DNA of 64,000 nt, from assembly GCF_900129425.1 (NCBI RefSeq), contig NZ_LT670817.1, forward strand, positions 248,001-312,000. Direction: 5' to 3'. A program made the position numbers and the translations under genes. The notes below the pieces were generated by a model, which searched no databases, was not told the DNA's origin, and saw only the letters and a program-made list of their open reading frames with translations. The DNA comes from Bradyrhizobium erythrophlei. Lineage in GTDB: Bacteria; Pseudomonadota; Alphaproteobacteria; Rhizobiales; Xanthobacteraceae. Below are positions 42,811 through 51,926 of the stretch, piece after piece (the first letter of the stretch is position 1; each line of letters starts with the position of its first letter).

Positions 42811-42944
42811 ACGAACCCCCTACATGGTTGTGATGCTCCCCGCTGGCAATCGTAGCGGAGCCTGTCAGCCGCGCAAGCGGCTCATGCAGGAAAGCCGCTA
42901 GTGTACGGAACGTAGACGGTCTATCGTCTTTCCCGGGCCGCTTA

Positions 42945-43886
42945 ATGGGGATGAGCATGAGCGCGGACATTCTGGAAGCATCTTCGGATCAAGGCATAAC
43001 GCGCGGACGCATTGCCTTCTTAGTCGTCTTCGTCATGGTTGTCTTGGTTGGGGGGTATTTCACCAACGAAATTTACGGCAACTCTCCAGACGGAATTGCC
43101 CACCTTTTTGGCGAACTTATCGGCTCATGGTTCATCTTGGGCGCGATAACGTGGAAATGGCGTCGGGCAGGCTACACCGCTGCAATTGTGCTGGCTGTCG
43201 CGGCAATCAGTGTGGGCCTCCGCAATGCGGGAAAGCTCCAAGAAGTTTGGGATGCTAAAGTCGCCTTGCATGCGATGGCCGATCCAACCCACTTGGGTGA
43301 GGCGGTTAGCTAAAACCCCGAGAACAAGCTGTTAAAACTGTTCGCCATGGCGAACAACTTAGGGGAGGAAACGGCTGCCGCCACAACAAAACTGTCAAAT
43401 GAAATCGAGCCCGCCGCGCTGAGCAAAGACACTAATTATGCGACGGCGAGCCGCAGCGATCTTGAGGCACTTCTTCGCGATTTGAAAACGGCTGAAACTA
43501 ACGCAACGGCTTTTAGCCCACGTCAGTTGGCTCTTGTCACGGCTGAGCGCGAAAAGATCGTAGCTTTTGCATCCTCTTTGAATTTGGACAAGGGGACCGT
43601 CAGCAGTTTTCTAGTTGGCTTCGATAACTCACGCGCAAAGAATGCGGCCTTCAACTCGAAAATGATGGTCGCGCGCTCTGAGTTTTATCGCGCCTATGAA
43701 AATCTTGTCGCTTTTCTGATTGGAGAATTTGGTAGCTACAAGGTAGCGGCAAATGGTCAATTGACGTTTCCGAAACAGCCTACAGCGGACCGTTACAATG
43801 TGGCCGCCAATGCAATGACGGCTGCCGCGCAACGCGTGAACGACTTAGACGTTGAACGAAAACAGCTAGAGGCTAGAGGCAAATGA
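42945..43886 (+). pseudogene. membrane/coiled-coil protein gene with in-frame stop
   Basis: Two open parts (42945-43313 and 43347-43886) are in the same frame, separated only by a TAA at 43311-43313. The ten codons between that stop and the next ATG read sensibly (NPENKLLKLFA). The first part has three hydrophobic helices; the second is a helical soluble domain of about 180 residues without its own ribosome-binding site. A single nonsense mutation is the simplest explanation; sequencing error or read-through is possible. The start may be ATG 42945, 42951 or 42957. Confidence 0.6.
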
Positions 43887-44083
43887 CTGCTTAGTGGCCA
43901 AAAAGCCACCGCCGGGTTGAGACATCGGCGACCGCTTTCCAGAAAGGCGGGCGTGATACGCAACCCGTGCACCAATGTCGCCGCATCCGGTGAAGAAAGC
44001 GTTAGGGACCCGCCAGCGCCGCCTAGCCTTTACTCCCGGTTGTACGAACCCTAATCTCCCCCTCCCGGCTGGGGGAGGGGTCG

Positions 44084-44164
44084 ATGATGCCTGAGAATAA
44101 GATACCGTTCGAACCTGCGCGCTCTTACGTCTACAGAGCCGCCCGCTATGAACGCCGCTTATGA
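44084..44164 (+). CDS. 26-codon upstream ORF coupled to the next gene
   Basis: A strong site (GGGGGAGGGG, 4 bp before ATG) opens a 26-residue frame ending in TGA that overlaps the ATG of the gene at 44161 (ATGA). This looks like a leader peptide gene that couples translation. The peptide has no recognised motif. Confidence 0.4.
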   Translation: MMPENKIPFEPARSYVYRAARYERRL

Positions 44165-44832
44165 ACAAACGCGAAGTCCTCTGTAGCTCTTGCAGCGCAA
44201 TCAATCGGCTCCCGGCGTATTCCATCACTCGCAAACCGAAGTGCGGGAAGTGCGGAGCGGCACTGCCCGAGAGCGTGGCGATTAGAGTTGCGCGGGGACT
44301 TTTTCGGTTTCGCTCTTTAGCGCCCCTCGTGCTGCTCGCTGTCTTCGTATTTGCGTTTCCGACGATCCTTCGCTTGGTTGATGGTCCGAGTAAGGCGGAG
44401 CGCCTTGCTAACTTTTCGTGCCCCTCCGTCGCACCTCCGACGAATGGTCCCATAACGAAGTGGGGTTCAAACGAGCCGCGAGTTGCAAGCATGTCCATCC
44501 GAGCGGATGCGGGGATGAACTACGTTTTGATAGCGGAAGATGCCGACACACATTTGCAGTTGGTCAAGCTGTTTGTGAGCGGCGGCTCAGAGTTTCGAAC
44601 CGAAATGCCCACTGGTCGGTTCATCCTGAAAATTGCGAGTGGAATTAATTGGTGCGGAAGAAGGGAGATGTTCGGACCCGATACCATCACTGGCTGTCTT
44701 ACGCACAAGTCCGACGCAAGCGGGACATGCTCAGTTTACCCGTTCGAGCCCAACGGGACGTGGGAAATCGATTTGCATCCGCAGGTCGGCGGAAACCTTG
44801 TGACCTCGAATATCCCCCGTGAGAACTTCTAA
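44161..44832 (+). CDS. zinc-ribbon membrane protein (223 aa)
   Basis: The N-terminus has 'CSSC' and, 17 residues on, 'CGKCGAALP', a zinc ribbon. One transmembrane helix follows at about residues 55-73, then an extracytoplasmic domain of 150 residues with four Cys. This layout resembles thioredoxin-2-like zinc-ribbon starts fused to a membrane-anchored domain. The function is unknown. The start overlaps the 26-codon leader; the stop overlaps a GTG of the next frame. Confidence 0.65.
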   Translation: MNKREVLCSSCSAINRLPAYSITRKPKCGKCGAALPESVAIRVARGLFRFRSLAPLVLLAVFVFAFPTILRLVDGPSKAERLANFSCPSVAPPTNGPITKWGSNEPRVASMSIRADAGMNYVLIAEDADTHLQLVKLFVSGGSEFRTEMPTGRFILKIASGINWCGRREMFGPDTITGCLTHKSDASGTCSVYPFEPNGTWEIDLHPQVGGNLVTSNIPRENF

Positions 44833-44854
44833 AACTTATCCAGAGGCGGTTGAA

Positions 44855-45034
44855 ATGGCGGCGAGTTCGGAAGCGAAATACGAAGTTTGCGAAATGAAGA
44901 TCGGACCGGGATGCTTTATTCGCATCACTGTGTCCGGCGCTGTTCCAAAGCACGTCTACAGCTTTGCTGACGAGCCGGAAGCGCGAGCATGGATCAAACA
45001 GCAAGATCGGGACGCGCGCAATTCGACGAGGTAA
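44855..45034 (+). CDS. small hypothetical protein (59 aa)
   Basis: ATG 44855 is used; a GTG at 44819 overlapping the previous stop is also possible. The translation looks like a small alpha/beta protein ('CFIRITVSGAVPKHVYSFADEPEARAWI'-like core with a strand-strand-helix order). The family is not recognised. Confidence 0.55.
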   Translation: MAASSEAKYEVCEMKIGPGCFIRITVSGAVPKHVYSFADEPEARAWIKQQDRDARNSTR

Positions 45035-45140
45035 GAAAACGAAAGCCGCCCGCCCGCCCCGCTACCTACCCCGCCCGGAACACTAGAGCGTTAAAAAAGT
45101 GGCCCAGCAGGCTATTTGCGCATCCGTTGTTTTTCGCGAT

Positions 45141-45872
45141 TTACATCAGGCTTGCTTCGGCCTTTTCAGCGGCACGGAGGAAGGCTTTGCGGATCAGAAT
45201 GGCGAGCATTTCCCGTGCTTCGCTTTGCGACACCGGAATTTCCGGTGGTGAATGTTTGCCGCCCCGCCTGTGGCGGTATGAATTGGCCGTCCGCTTTAAT
45301 CGCTTTAGGTCGTCCTTCTCTATCCAATTCAGATCACGCAATCCCGCCTCCCCGCCCCCGACCCAATCCTCAAGGCACTCGACCGCCTTATAGATATCGA
45401 ACCATTCAGCGCGAGCGAAATAGACCAAGGCATCTGCCAACGGCTCATGGGTTTCCGCCAAAGCTATCCAGTCTTGTGCGTTACTCGACTTGGGAGGAGG
45501 GGGCGGGATTATCGTTCCGTCCGCCCTAGTCACGACTGCTTCAGCGCTCACCCTAGCCCTCGCCTCGATTTTTCCGGTCGCGACCATCATCGTTGTGTTA
45601 CGCGTTCCGTCGGGCTTGAAGTTGATAATGCCCTCAAATCTAACAGCCCGAGTTCCTCGATTTATCCACATCGCGCCGTTTAGCTGATCAACGACGAATG
45701 CCGCATGTTCTTGCACTTCGGACGCTGTCTCTAGATCGTCAAAGCCGGTCCATCGGAGCACAAACGCATCGTTGCTCCGCATCACCCATGGGTCGAATGG
45801 CTGCTGCAAGACTTCAGCCCAATCCGCTAGGTCAAAATCGTGCCCGATAAGTTGAACGCCCCAATTTGGCAT
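45141..45872 (-). CDS. hypothetical protein (243 aa)
   Basis: The start is taken at ATG 45872, as the upstream in-frame part to 46079 is composed of short repeats. The N-terminal part is strand-rich, with 'PNWGVQLIGHDFDLADW'; the middle has a poly-Pro stretch; the C-terminal half is helical and charged ('YFARAEWFDIYKAVECLEDW'). It may be a sensor or effector of the cargo zone. No family is assigned. Confidence 0.65.
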   Translation of the reverse strand: MPNWGVQLIGHDFDLADWAEVLQQPFDPWVMRSNDAFVLRWTGFDDLETASEVQEHAAFVVDQLNGAMWINRGTRAVRFEGIINFKPDGTRNTTMMVATGKIEARARVSAEAVVTRADGTIIPPPPPKSSNAQDWIALAETHEPLADALVYFARAEWFDIYKAVECLEDWVGGGEAGLRDLNWIEKDDLKRLKRTANSYRHRRGGKHSPPEIPVSQSEAREMLAILIRKAFLRAAEKAEASLM

Positions 45873-46127
45873 TTTAATACAACCCGTCCTTTCCGCGTTA
45901 GCAGCCTCGCAAACCTCGGTGCAGGCATCCGCAAGTGCGTGTCGGGGGAGTTTCCTGCAATACATCGTAATGTAGATCCGCAATACGCCGTAATACGCCG
46001 TAATGCACACCGGCATGCCACGCTCGGAAATCTGTTCTGTCACCCTGTGAGACCGTGCAGGCGTCTGCACGGGAGCCATAATAGCTTTTCGCCAAGCACC
46101 GCGTACATCAGCTCAATCAGTGAGTAG

Positions 46128-46703
46128 CTATCCAGCAGGATATTTCGGGAATACTTTCCGGGCGTTCTCGTGCAAAATCACGGAATCAAAATGCTGCTCA
46201 GCCAACGGAATATCCGTTCCAATGCCGCAAAAAAGAACTGTGATGAAGTGATCGTGCGCCAAGAGCGTTTTTCGCACGCGGCGCTTGTCCCGATAGCAAG
46301 CCGCTCGCGGACGATAAGCCTCCGCTTGCCCAATCGACAGGCCCTCACCATCACGCTTCATTTCGATGTGCACGGCCAGTGTCTTCAGCTCGGCGTTCCG
46401 TAAAAAGAATATCGCGTCAATCTCCATGGAGACCGAGTCATCGATGCGACAATCGCAGTTCTGGCAAGGCTCATACCAATAGTTTGACCAGAAGGGGCAC
46501 TTCATGGATTTTTTTGAATCCCGTTTCTTCCATTGCTCGATCCAAACCGGCTCGGCGCCTGCGTAGGCTTGCGCATATTCAGTTTTCTTCAATAGAAATG
46601 TACGTGCCGCTGCCCTGTCTCTTATCCCACGTGCAATTGCATCGAGATAGGGTTGGGCAGCCGGTTGATAGTCGCAGGTGCTTTGATCGTAGAACTCTGG
46701 CAT
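46128..46703 (-). CDS. putative PD-(D/E)XK nuclease with Cys cluster
   Basis: The product has 191 residues from ATG 46703. A Cys group (C69, C80, C83, C85) precedes D96 ('MEIDAIFF'), E114-x-K116 ('HIEMKR') and Q126, the order of the PD-(D/E)XK core. The Cys group could bind zinc or an iron-sulfur cluster, as in some AddB/Cas4-like nucleases. It stands alone in the cargo zone. Activity is inferred from the motif. Confidence 0.5.
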   Translation of the reverse strand: MPEFYDQSTCDYQPAAQPYLDAIARGIRDRAAARTFLLKKTEYAQAYAGAEPVWIEQWKKRDSKKSMKCPFWSNYWYEPCQNCDCRIDDSVSMEIDAIFFLRNAELKTLAVHIEMKRDGEGLSIGQAEAYRPRAACYRDKRRVRKTLLAHDHFITVLFCGIGTDIPLAEQHFDSVILHENARKVFPKYPAG

Positions 46704-46924
46704 CTGAGATCCCCCTCTATTCCTAACTAGTAACAGCGATGGGCTCCAAGCCGTGGAGCTATATTGTCGGTTCGTCGTACTCGGTCCGGTCCGCAATCTT
46801 TGACGCGGCCGAAGTCTAAATCAGAAAAAATAGATTTGCAGGAAGGCCGGATTGGTGGCTTGTTACGTTCAATGCAACCGACGTAGCAAACAATGTTTCG
46901 GAGGGGCACGGTGAACTCAAATCG

Positions 46925-47083
46925 CTATATCGCGTATTCCCGGATCAGCGCCTCGCCCTCGCGCCGCTTTTCCGCCGACCGCTCGGCGAAGATGCGCGTC
47001 ATCGCCCGCGACTTCGAAAGCTCTTTCGTGAGGGCTTTGCGGTCGCCGCCGGACAAGCGCGTGTGATGGAATTTTGGAGACAT
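46925..47083 (-). CDS. small basic hypothetical protein (52 aa)
   Basis: ATG 47083 starts a Lys/Arg/Glu-rich helical protein ('LTKELSKSRAMTRIFAERSAEKRREGE'-like composition). A GGAGG sequence lies about 12 bp upstream, a little far. It could be DNA-binding; the family is not recognised. Confidence 0.5.
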   Translation of the reverse strand: MSPKFHHTRLSGGDRKALTKELSKSRAMTRIFAERSAEKRREGEALIREYAI

Positions 47084-47254
47084 GCCGCGCGACCCCCTCC
47101 GCGCGGTGCGCAGCGTATTCCAGCGGAGCGGTGACGCAAGCCACAAACTAATGGGGGATAAACGAAAGCCGCCGCGACGGGTTGAGATCGGCGCGACGGC
47201 TTTAGGCTGATACGCTGCCCGGGCGCAGTGTCGGCGCATCAGGTGAAGAAAAAG

Positions 47255-47371
47255 TTAGCGGGACGCTTCGATGGCCTGCGCGAGCGCGCGGGCTGTCTGA
47301 TGACTAGGGGCGTCTTCGAAGTTCCCCCATGCTGTAGCCAAATCGCTCCAAAGTTCGTCTTGGGTCTTCAT
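47255..47371 (-). CDS. small acidic hypothetical protein (38 aa)
   Basis: AAGGA is spaced 9 bp before ATG 47371. The translation, with an amphipathic N-terminal helix (TQDELWSDLATAWGNF) and a second helix at the end, looks coding. It resembles small regulatory peptides of mobile elements. The function is unknown. Confidence 0.5.
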   Translation of the reverse strand: MKTQDELWSDLATAWGNFEDAPSHQTARALAQAIEASR

Positions 47372-47545
47372 GTGTTTTGGTCCTTCAGTTTGTCGGTCCG
47401 GCGGACCGACGAACTATTGGGCGCTGGCACCGTTAAAAATTCCCTTGCGGCTTGACGATATCGCTTTGGCGGTTCGGCCGTCGCCGTGATATCGGCGGCC
47501 CATGCAAGCCATCATCTCACGCGACGCGGCCCGGGCTTTTTGGTT

Positions 47546-48001
47546 TCATCGCATCAAACCGTCCGCAACCATCTCCGCATGCGTGCGAGCGCGGCCCTTG
47601 CTCGCCTTGACGTGCTCACGCCATGCATAGTGCGGCAAGCCAGCGTAACCGCACGGGCATTTGACAAAGCCGCTCGGCTTGTCGGCGGCCTCGCACGTCC
47701 AAGCGCGAAAGCCATTGAGGCCGCAGGGCATGTCAACGGTATGCCGTACATGGTTGTGACAGAGTACGCGGCCCGGGCCGACAGACTTCGGCACGGCGAA
47801 CACTCTAACGTATCGAGTAGTCGCGCGGAACGTGGCTTGCGCGCTCGCTTCCAATTGGAAGGCGTCGCGCTTGGGATCGGTCAACAGCTTGCGGGGCACC
47901 TGCATTGCGGCGCCAGCGATGGGGACGGCTTTGTCTACCGCGCCCGCGTGCGTAGCACGGCGCGCGGCGGCTTGCAGATTTTTGGACGGGTATTGTGACA
48001 T
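47546..48001 (-). CDS. hypothetical protein with Cys/His motif (151 aa)
   Basis: The C-terminal half has 'CHNH', then 'WTC' and 'KCPCGYAGLPHYAWREH', which may form a zinc site. The N-terminal half is basic and Ala-rich. It lies 44 bp downstream of the M41-type peptidase gene on the same strand, probably one operon. The family is not recognised. Confidence 0.55.
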   Translation of the reverse strand: MSQYPSKNLQAAARRATHAGAVDKAVPIAGAAMQVPRKLLTDPKRDAFQLEASAQATFRATTRYVRVFAVPKSVGPGRVLCHNHVRHTVDMPCGLNGFRAWTCEAADKPSGFVKCPCGYAGLPHYAWREHVKASKGRARTHAEMVADGLMR

Positions 48002-48045
48002 GCTAGTCTCCTTGATGTGGTGTGGACCTCTGGCGTTATTGATAG

Positions 48046-48576
48046 TCAGGCCGCGATGCAGTAGCGGCTTTTGTTCATCGCGTTGCGAACTTGATCTTCC
48101 GACAACGTGCTGTGTTCGATCAGCGCCGCCGCGACCGCTTCAATCTCTTTCCAATTATTTTCGATGCAGGCGGTGGCGAGGACCTCGATATATTTGTAAT
48201 GCGCGCGGGTCACCGGGCTGGCGTCGCATTGATGGATATCGCGGATGATCTCGCTAGCCGCGCCGATGTCGCCTCTGGCGTAGCCAAACCAATGAGCGTG
48301 CGGGTGCAGCTTCTTATGCGCTGCCGGTCCCGCCAAGATCATGATCAATCGACGATGCCAAAAATCCAGAGACGCGGGACTGTCTTTGAAACCGCCGTAA
48401 TTATACCTCGCCGGGACTGGCTTGAGTTTGACGTGGCCATCGTACGGCCCACCGCTCGCATCGGCGGCGGTGGGTACAATGGTGACGTGCTTCAACGGGA
48501 TATCATGCAGGATGGCTGCAACCGCGTGTCCGGCCTCATGAATGGCCACGGTGCGCTTTGTTCTTCGACGTGACAT
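48046..48576 (-). CDS. stand-alone M41-type zinc metallopeptidase (small)
   Basis: The 176-residue protein has HEAGH at residues 13-17, followed by an 'ILAGPAAHK' helix and 'ARGDIGAASEI', which fits the third Asp zinc ligand of FtsH-type peptidase domains. There is no ATPase domain and no membrane helix. It is the second such protein in the window (see 635-1480). It could cleave a phage or host regulator, but no substrate can be named. Confidence 0.7.
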   Translation of the reverse strand: MSRRRTKRTVAIHEAGHAVAAILHDIPLKHVTIVPTAADASGGPYDGHVKLKPVPARYNYGGFKDSPASLDFWHRRLIMILAGPAAHKKLHPHAHWFGYARGDIGAASEIIRDIHQCDASPVTRAHYKYIEVLATACIENNWKEIEAVAAALIEHSTLSEDQVRNAMNKSRYCIAA

Positions 48577-49628
48577 GACAAATCAACCTCCAATGCCATC
48601 TCTGGCGTTGGGGTTGCTCGATCACCGAAGCTTCCCAGATGATGTGGCCAGTTCTGCGGCTCCCATACCGCGATTGCTCGCGGCTGCCGGGTGACAACTA
48701 ACTCCACGCCGCTTGATATGAGCACGCGCTCGGCAGGATCAATCAAGTTGCGAGCGACGATTGCTTCGTGGTGAACAGTCGGTTAACGGCTTCACCTAAA
48801 TTTAGGGGTCGAGGGGTTTCCCGAACTTCTTCGGCTCATATAATTTTTCGGCAACTGCACTTCAAAACGAGGGACAGTGTATGACTTGAGGCACATAGCG
48901 TTTTATGGTTAATGACCCAAAATGGGACCTACCCCGTATGTCGCGGGGCCCCTACCAGTAGGCCTAGGACCCGCAGGAACTCCCGTTCGCTGTTCGATCT
49001 CGTTAAGGTTGCGTTAAGCACAAATACGCTCGAAAATTGCGCAACCTAAGCGAGTATGGTTAAACGGGTTCGCTTAACTCACATTATGGAATAAAAATTG
49101 TGCCCGGCAAGCCTCGTGCCAGCACGTTTGCTGTGCAATGGCATAGCTCGCCGAGATCAGCGCGAGCCATGTGCCCAGCGCATTAAGGGCTCCTTAACCA
49201 TAGCCCTAGGCCGGGCTGCCCACCATGGTTAACGGCCTCGGGGCCTTTTCAGGCTATTAAGGTTAATAAGTAAGGTTAACGCGCCCCGATCTCGCCGATT
49301 GTGACAGCAATCTGCGCAAAAATCACCGGAATTTAGAGTTAATCGCCCCTCCCGCAACCATTAGCCGGGAGGCCTACGTGCCGGGTGTGACGGCCAGTTT
49401 CGGACCAGTCCCTAAAATAAAAGCCTCAAATAATTTGCAGCATATAGGGAAATAAGCCGTCACATGCGGCACACGCTCCGGCCCTTCAATCCGTGATCTA
49501 CCGGACAAGGTCAATACAGGTCGCCGAGATCACGGCGAAGCTTCCGATTGTGATACTTGAGCCGCACGCATTCCACGCAACGGCGGCCCGCGCGTTCCAG
49601 CCCGTCGGGTGCTCATCGTGTTTTCGCC
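48577..49628. other. gene-free zone with origin-like signals
   Basis: About 1 kb lacks supported genes, the longest such stretch in the element. It contains a CCTAAATTTAGG palindrome (48795-48806), about ten TTAA-centred motifs mostly of the GGTTAA/GCTTAAC kind between 49000 and 49340, GC hairpins near 48930-48975, and a nested inverted repeat at 49378-49472. It lies next to the SF3 helicase gene. Confidence 0.6.
49378..49472. repeat. nested inverted repeat flanking an AT-rich centre
   Basis: Arms 49378-49394 and 49456-49472 share GTGCCG-N2-TGTGACGGC and its complement (15 of 17). The 61-bp centre is AT-rich and has an inner TCCCTA/TAGGGA pair. It could be an origin, a helicase-binding site or an operator. 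Confidence 0.7.
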
Positions 49629-51200
49629 CTAGGCGTCAAAAGAACGAGCGTCAGCGCCGAGCGCGATTGGAAACCCGGCCGCATCATGGTGCAAGCTTTC
49701 ATATTCGCCCGGTTCGAAGAGGCCGCCAAGACGCGGGTCTAGCTTGTAGACCACGGCCGCGCGCTCGTCCGATAGCCGCACGCCGCGATAGCAGGGGATT
49801 TGCCGCGAGCGTTGCCCGTCAATGCCCGGCCCGGTGCCGCGCTTTGACGGCGACACGGTCGGGAATAGCTCCGCGAGCTTTTCCGAAAAATCGGCCAGCG
49901 GCATGCAATGGGCGCCAACCTCTTCGCAGTATTCGGCGAAGTCGTCATACAGTACCGCCTTGTCAACCGCATAGGTCGCGCCGAGCGCGCAACGCTCGTC
50001 AACGAAGCCATGAACCGGCGATGAGCGATAAATCAGCCGCACCTTGGCAACCTTTGACGCGGCGGGCTCGCTGAAATCGCCCGCCTGTTGCAAGTCTTCC
50101 AACCCGTCAAGGGTCCAATTGAGTATACCGGCGAGCGCGGCCGGGTCTTTGAACTTGTCCGTTAGACTGCGGTCTTCCCGGTCGGCGAACGAAACATCGA
50201 ACGGCACGATCAGAAGCCGCGTTGCAATCGCCATGGTATGGCTTCCGAAGTTCGGGAGCATGTTGGCGGCCATCAAAAACCGCGCGCCGAGATAGCCAGA
50301 CCAAAAATCTTTGTTTTTCCTATTGATGCTCTGCATATCCTCGCCGGAAATGCCGTTGATGATTGACGCGGCGGCGCCGAGCTTGGATTTTTCGCCGCAA
50401 TCCATATCGGTCACGGTCGCCAACGATTTGCCAATCAGGTCTTGGCGGCCGAATTCGCTGCCGAGCTGTGCAATCGTCGGCGAGGCCGTGTTGATCTTGC
50501 CGATTAGCTCCGTGACAATCCGCATAATCGTCCCCTTGCCGCTTCGCGGACGGCCGGAAAGGAAAAACACGCGTTGCAAGTTCGTTTCGCCGCTGATCAG
50601 ATATCCCATCATCTCACGTAGCAAATCGACAAGCTCCGGCCGCTCTATGCCATCGGCTGACGAGGTGACTTCGGCGAGGAACGAAAGCCATCGCTCCGGC
50701 GCTTGCGCGGTCGCATCATAATCAAAAGGCAAAGCGTTGCGCGTGAAAAACTTCGCCGTTTGCGGATACAGTTTGCGCGTCGGATAGTGCAACAGCCCGT
50801 TGCGGCAAGAAATAATTTCCGCTGGCCTGAGCTTCGCGAGCCTCTTCGGCGTGCCGGGCAACCAAGCGGGCGGCGCGACTTCGTTCAGGGGCAGATGGCA
50901 GATATCCGCTAATGCGCCGACGACTTCGGACTTATCAACGTGCTTCGGCTTGAACTGGATCACGAACGAGCCAGCGCCCGCCGTCTCCTTTCGATACACT
51001 TGCGCGCCGAGCCATGCGGACACGCGGCTTTCAACGGTCGCGGCTTCAATGGGTTGATAGCTTGAACCATCCCACGCGAGCCATTGATCTTGGCTGTTAA
51101 TCAGCGTCGGCATTTCGTCGGCGCGGAATTGTTCGGCGCTTAGGCGCTTGTCGGCGGGGACGAATTCACGGGGCAGGCTCACGTCATCGATATCGGTCAT
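49629..51200 (-). CDS. SF3 helicase/primase-type replication protein (D5/P4-like)
   Basis: The product has 523 residues from ATG 51200. The N-terminal 190 residues match the D5_N-like helical region. Then come Walker A 'GRPRSGKGT' (about 216-224), a Walker B-like 'LATVTDMDC' (about 260) and the SF3 motif C 'FLMAANMLPNF' with its Asn (about 313). Such proteins unwind DNA at a phage or plasmid origin. It is the last gene of a coupled set with 51203-51676 and lies beside the origin-like zone. Confidence 0.85.
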   Translation of the reverse strand: MTDIDDVSLPREFVPADKRLSAEQFRADEMPTLINSQDQWLAWDGSSYQPIEAATVESRVSAWLGAQVYRKETAGAGSFVIQFKPKHVDKSEVVGALADICHLPLNEVAPPAWLPGTPKRLAKLRPAEIISCRNGLLHYPTRKLYPQTAKFFTRNALPFDYDATAQAPERWLSFLAEVTSSADGIERPELVDLLREMMGYLISGETNLQRVFFLSGRPRSGKGTIMRIVTELIGKINTASPTIAQLGSEFGRQDLIGKSLATVTDMDCGEKSKLGAAASIINGISGEDMQSINRKNKDFWSGYLGARFLMAANMLPNFGSHTMAIATRLLIVPFDVSFADREDRSLTDKFKDPAALAGILNWTLDGLEDLQQAGDFSEPAASKVAKVRLIYRSSPVHGFVDERCALGATYAVDKAVLYDDFAEYCEEVGAHCMPLADFSEKLAELFPTVSPSKRGTGPGIDGQRSRQIPCYRGVRLSDERAAVVYKLDPRLGGLFEPGEYESLHHDAAGFPIALGADARSFDA

Positions 51201-51202
51201 GA

Positions 51203-51676
51203 TCAGGTCACCTTTTCCCAAATCTCTTTTCTCTCGCCCGCGATCTTCTTAAATCCGGTGCGCACGTATTTCACGCCATCAACATCAACGCATGTCGGCG
51301 CGTCGCGGAGCGAAAGGAAATATTGCCGACGCGCGAATTCGTGACGGCCTTCGGCGGCCTCTTCAGCCGCTTCGGCTTCCAGATATTCGCGTTGCGTATA
51401 GAACGGCAGCCCGGCGGAATTGAGCGACGCCAGCTTGCGCCGAGCGCGGTCCATCTCTTTCCGAAGCCGATCAAGTCGCGCTCTACTGGGGCGGCGGTTA
51501 AACGTCGCACCGTGCAACTCTTCAAGCTCGACTAGCCATGGCTGGCGCAGCGCGTCGAAATACTCGCGCTTGGCTGCGATGAGCCGTTCAACGATAGGCC
51601 CGGCGTAATCTATGGCAACGTTGGCCGCGTCTTCCGCGTCGTCAACAGCGGTCGCAAGTTCGTTTAGGTCAGCCAT
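51203..51676 (-). CDS. coiled-coil hypothetical protein (157 aa)
   Basis: It is almost wholly helical with many Glu/Arg/Ala heptads. Its stop lies 2 bp before the start of the SF3 helicase gene and it overlaps the start region of 51669-51926, so the three genes form an operon. It may be a helicase accessory protein; this is inference from position. Confidence 0.65.
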   Translation of the reverse strand: MADLNELATAVDDAEDAANVAIDYAGPIVERLIAAKREYFDALRQPWLVELEELHGATFNRRPSRARLDRLRKEMDRARRKLASLNSAGLPFYTQREYLEAEAAEEAAEGRHEFARRQYFLSLRDAPTCVDVDGVKYVRTGFKKIAGERKEIWEKVT

Positions 51677-51926
51677 GTGCGGCCCTCCGGAGTTTTGCTC
51701 TTACCGGGGACACGATAGCGGCAGGTTTAGATTTCAGTTTGAGTTCAGCTCTTCGCTCGCGGCGCCTAGCGTTGATGGCGGCGATCTTCGTTTGCGGAAC
51801 GCTCTCGCCTTCGGCCGCGCGCTCGCGAGCGCGCAAGACTTTGCGGTCCGCGATCATGAGCAATCGCAGAATTATTTCGTCCGTGGTCGTTGATTTCTCG
51901 GAAGGTCGGAGGTACATCACGATCAC
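51669..51926 (-). CDS. small basic hypothetical protein (85 aa)
   Basis: It is basic and Arg/Lys-rich throughout its C-terminal two thirds, with a short helical N-terminal part. The start is GTG 51926 or ATG 51917. It overlaps the following gene by 8 bp. It is probably a DNA-binding protein of the replication operon. Confidence 0.6.
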   Translation of the reverse strand: MIVMYLRPSEKSTTTDEIILRLLMIADRKVLRARERAAEGESVPQTKIAAINARRRERRAELKLKSKPAAIVSPVRAKLRRAAHG

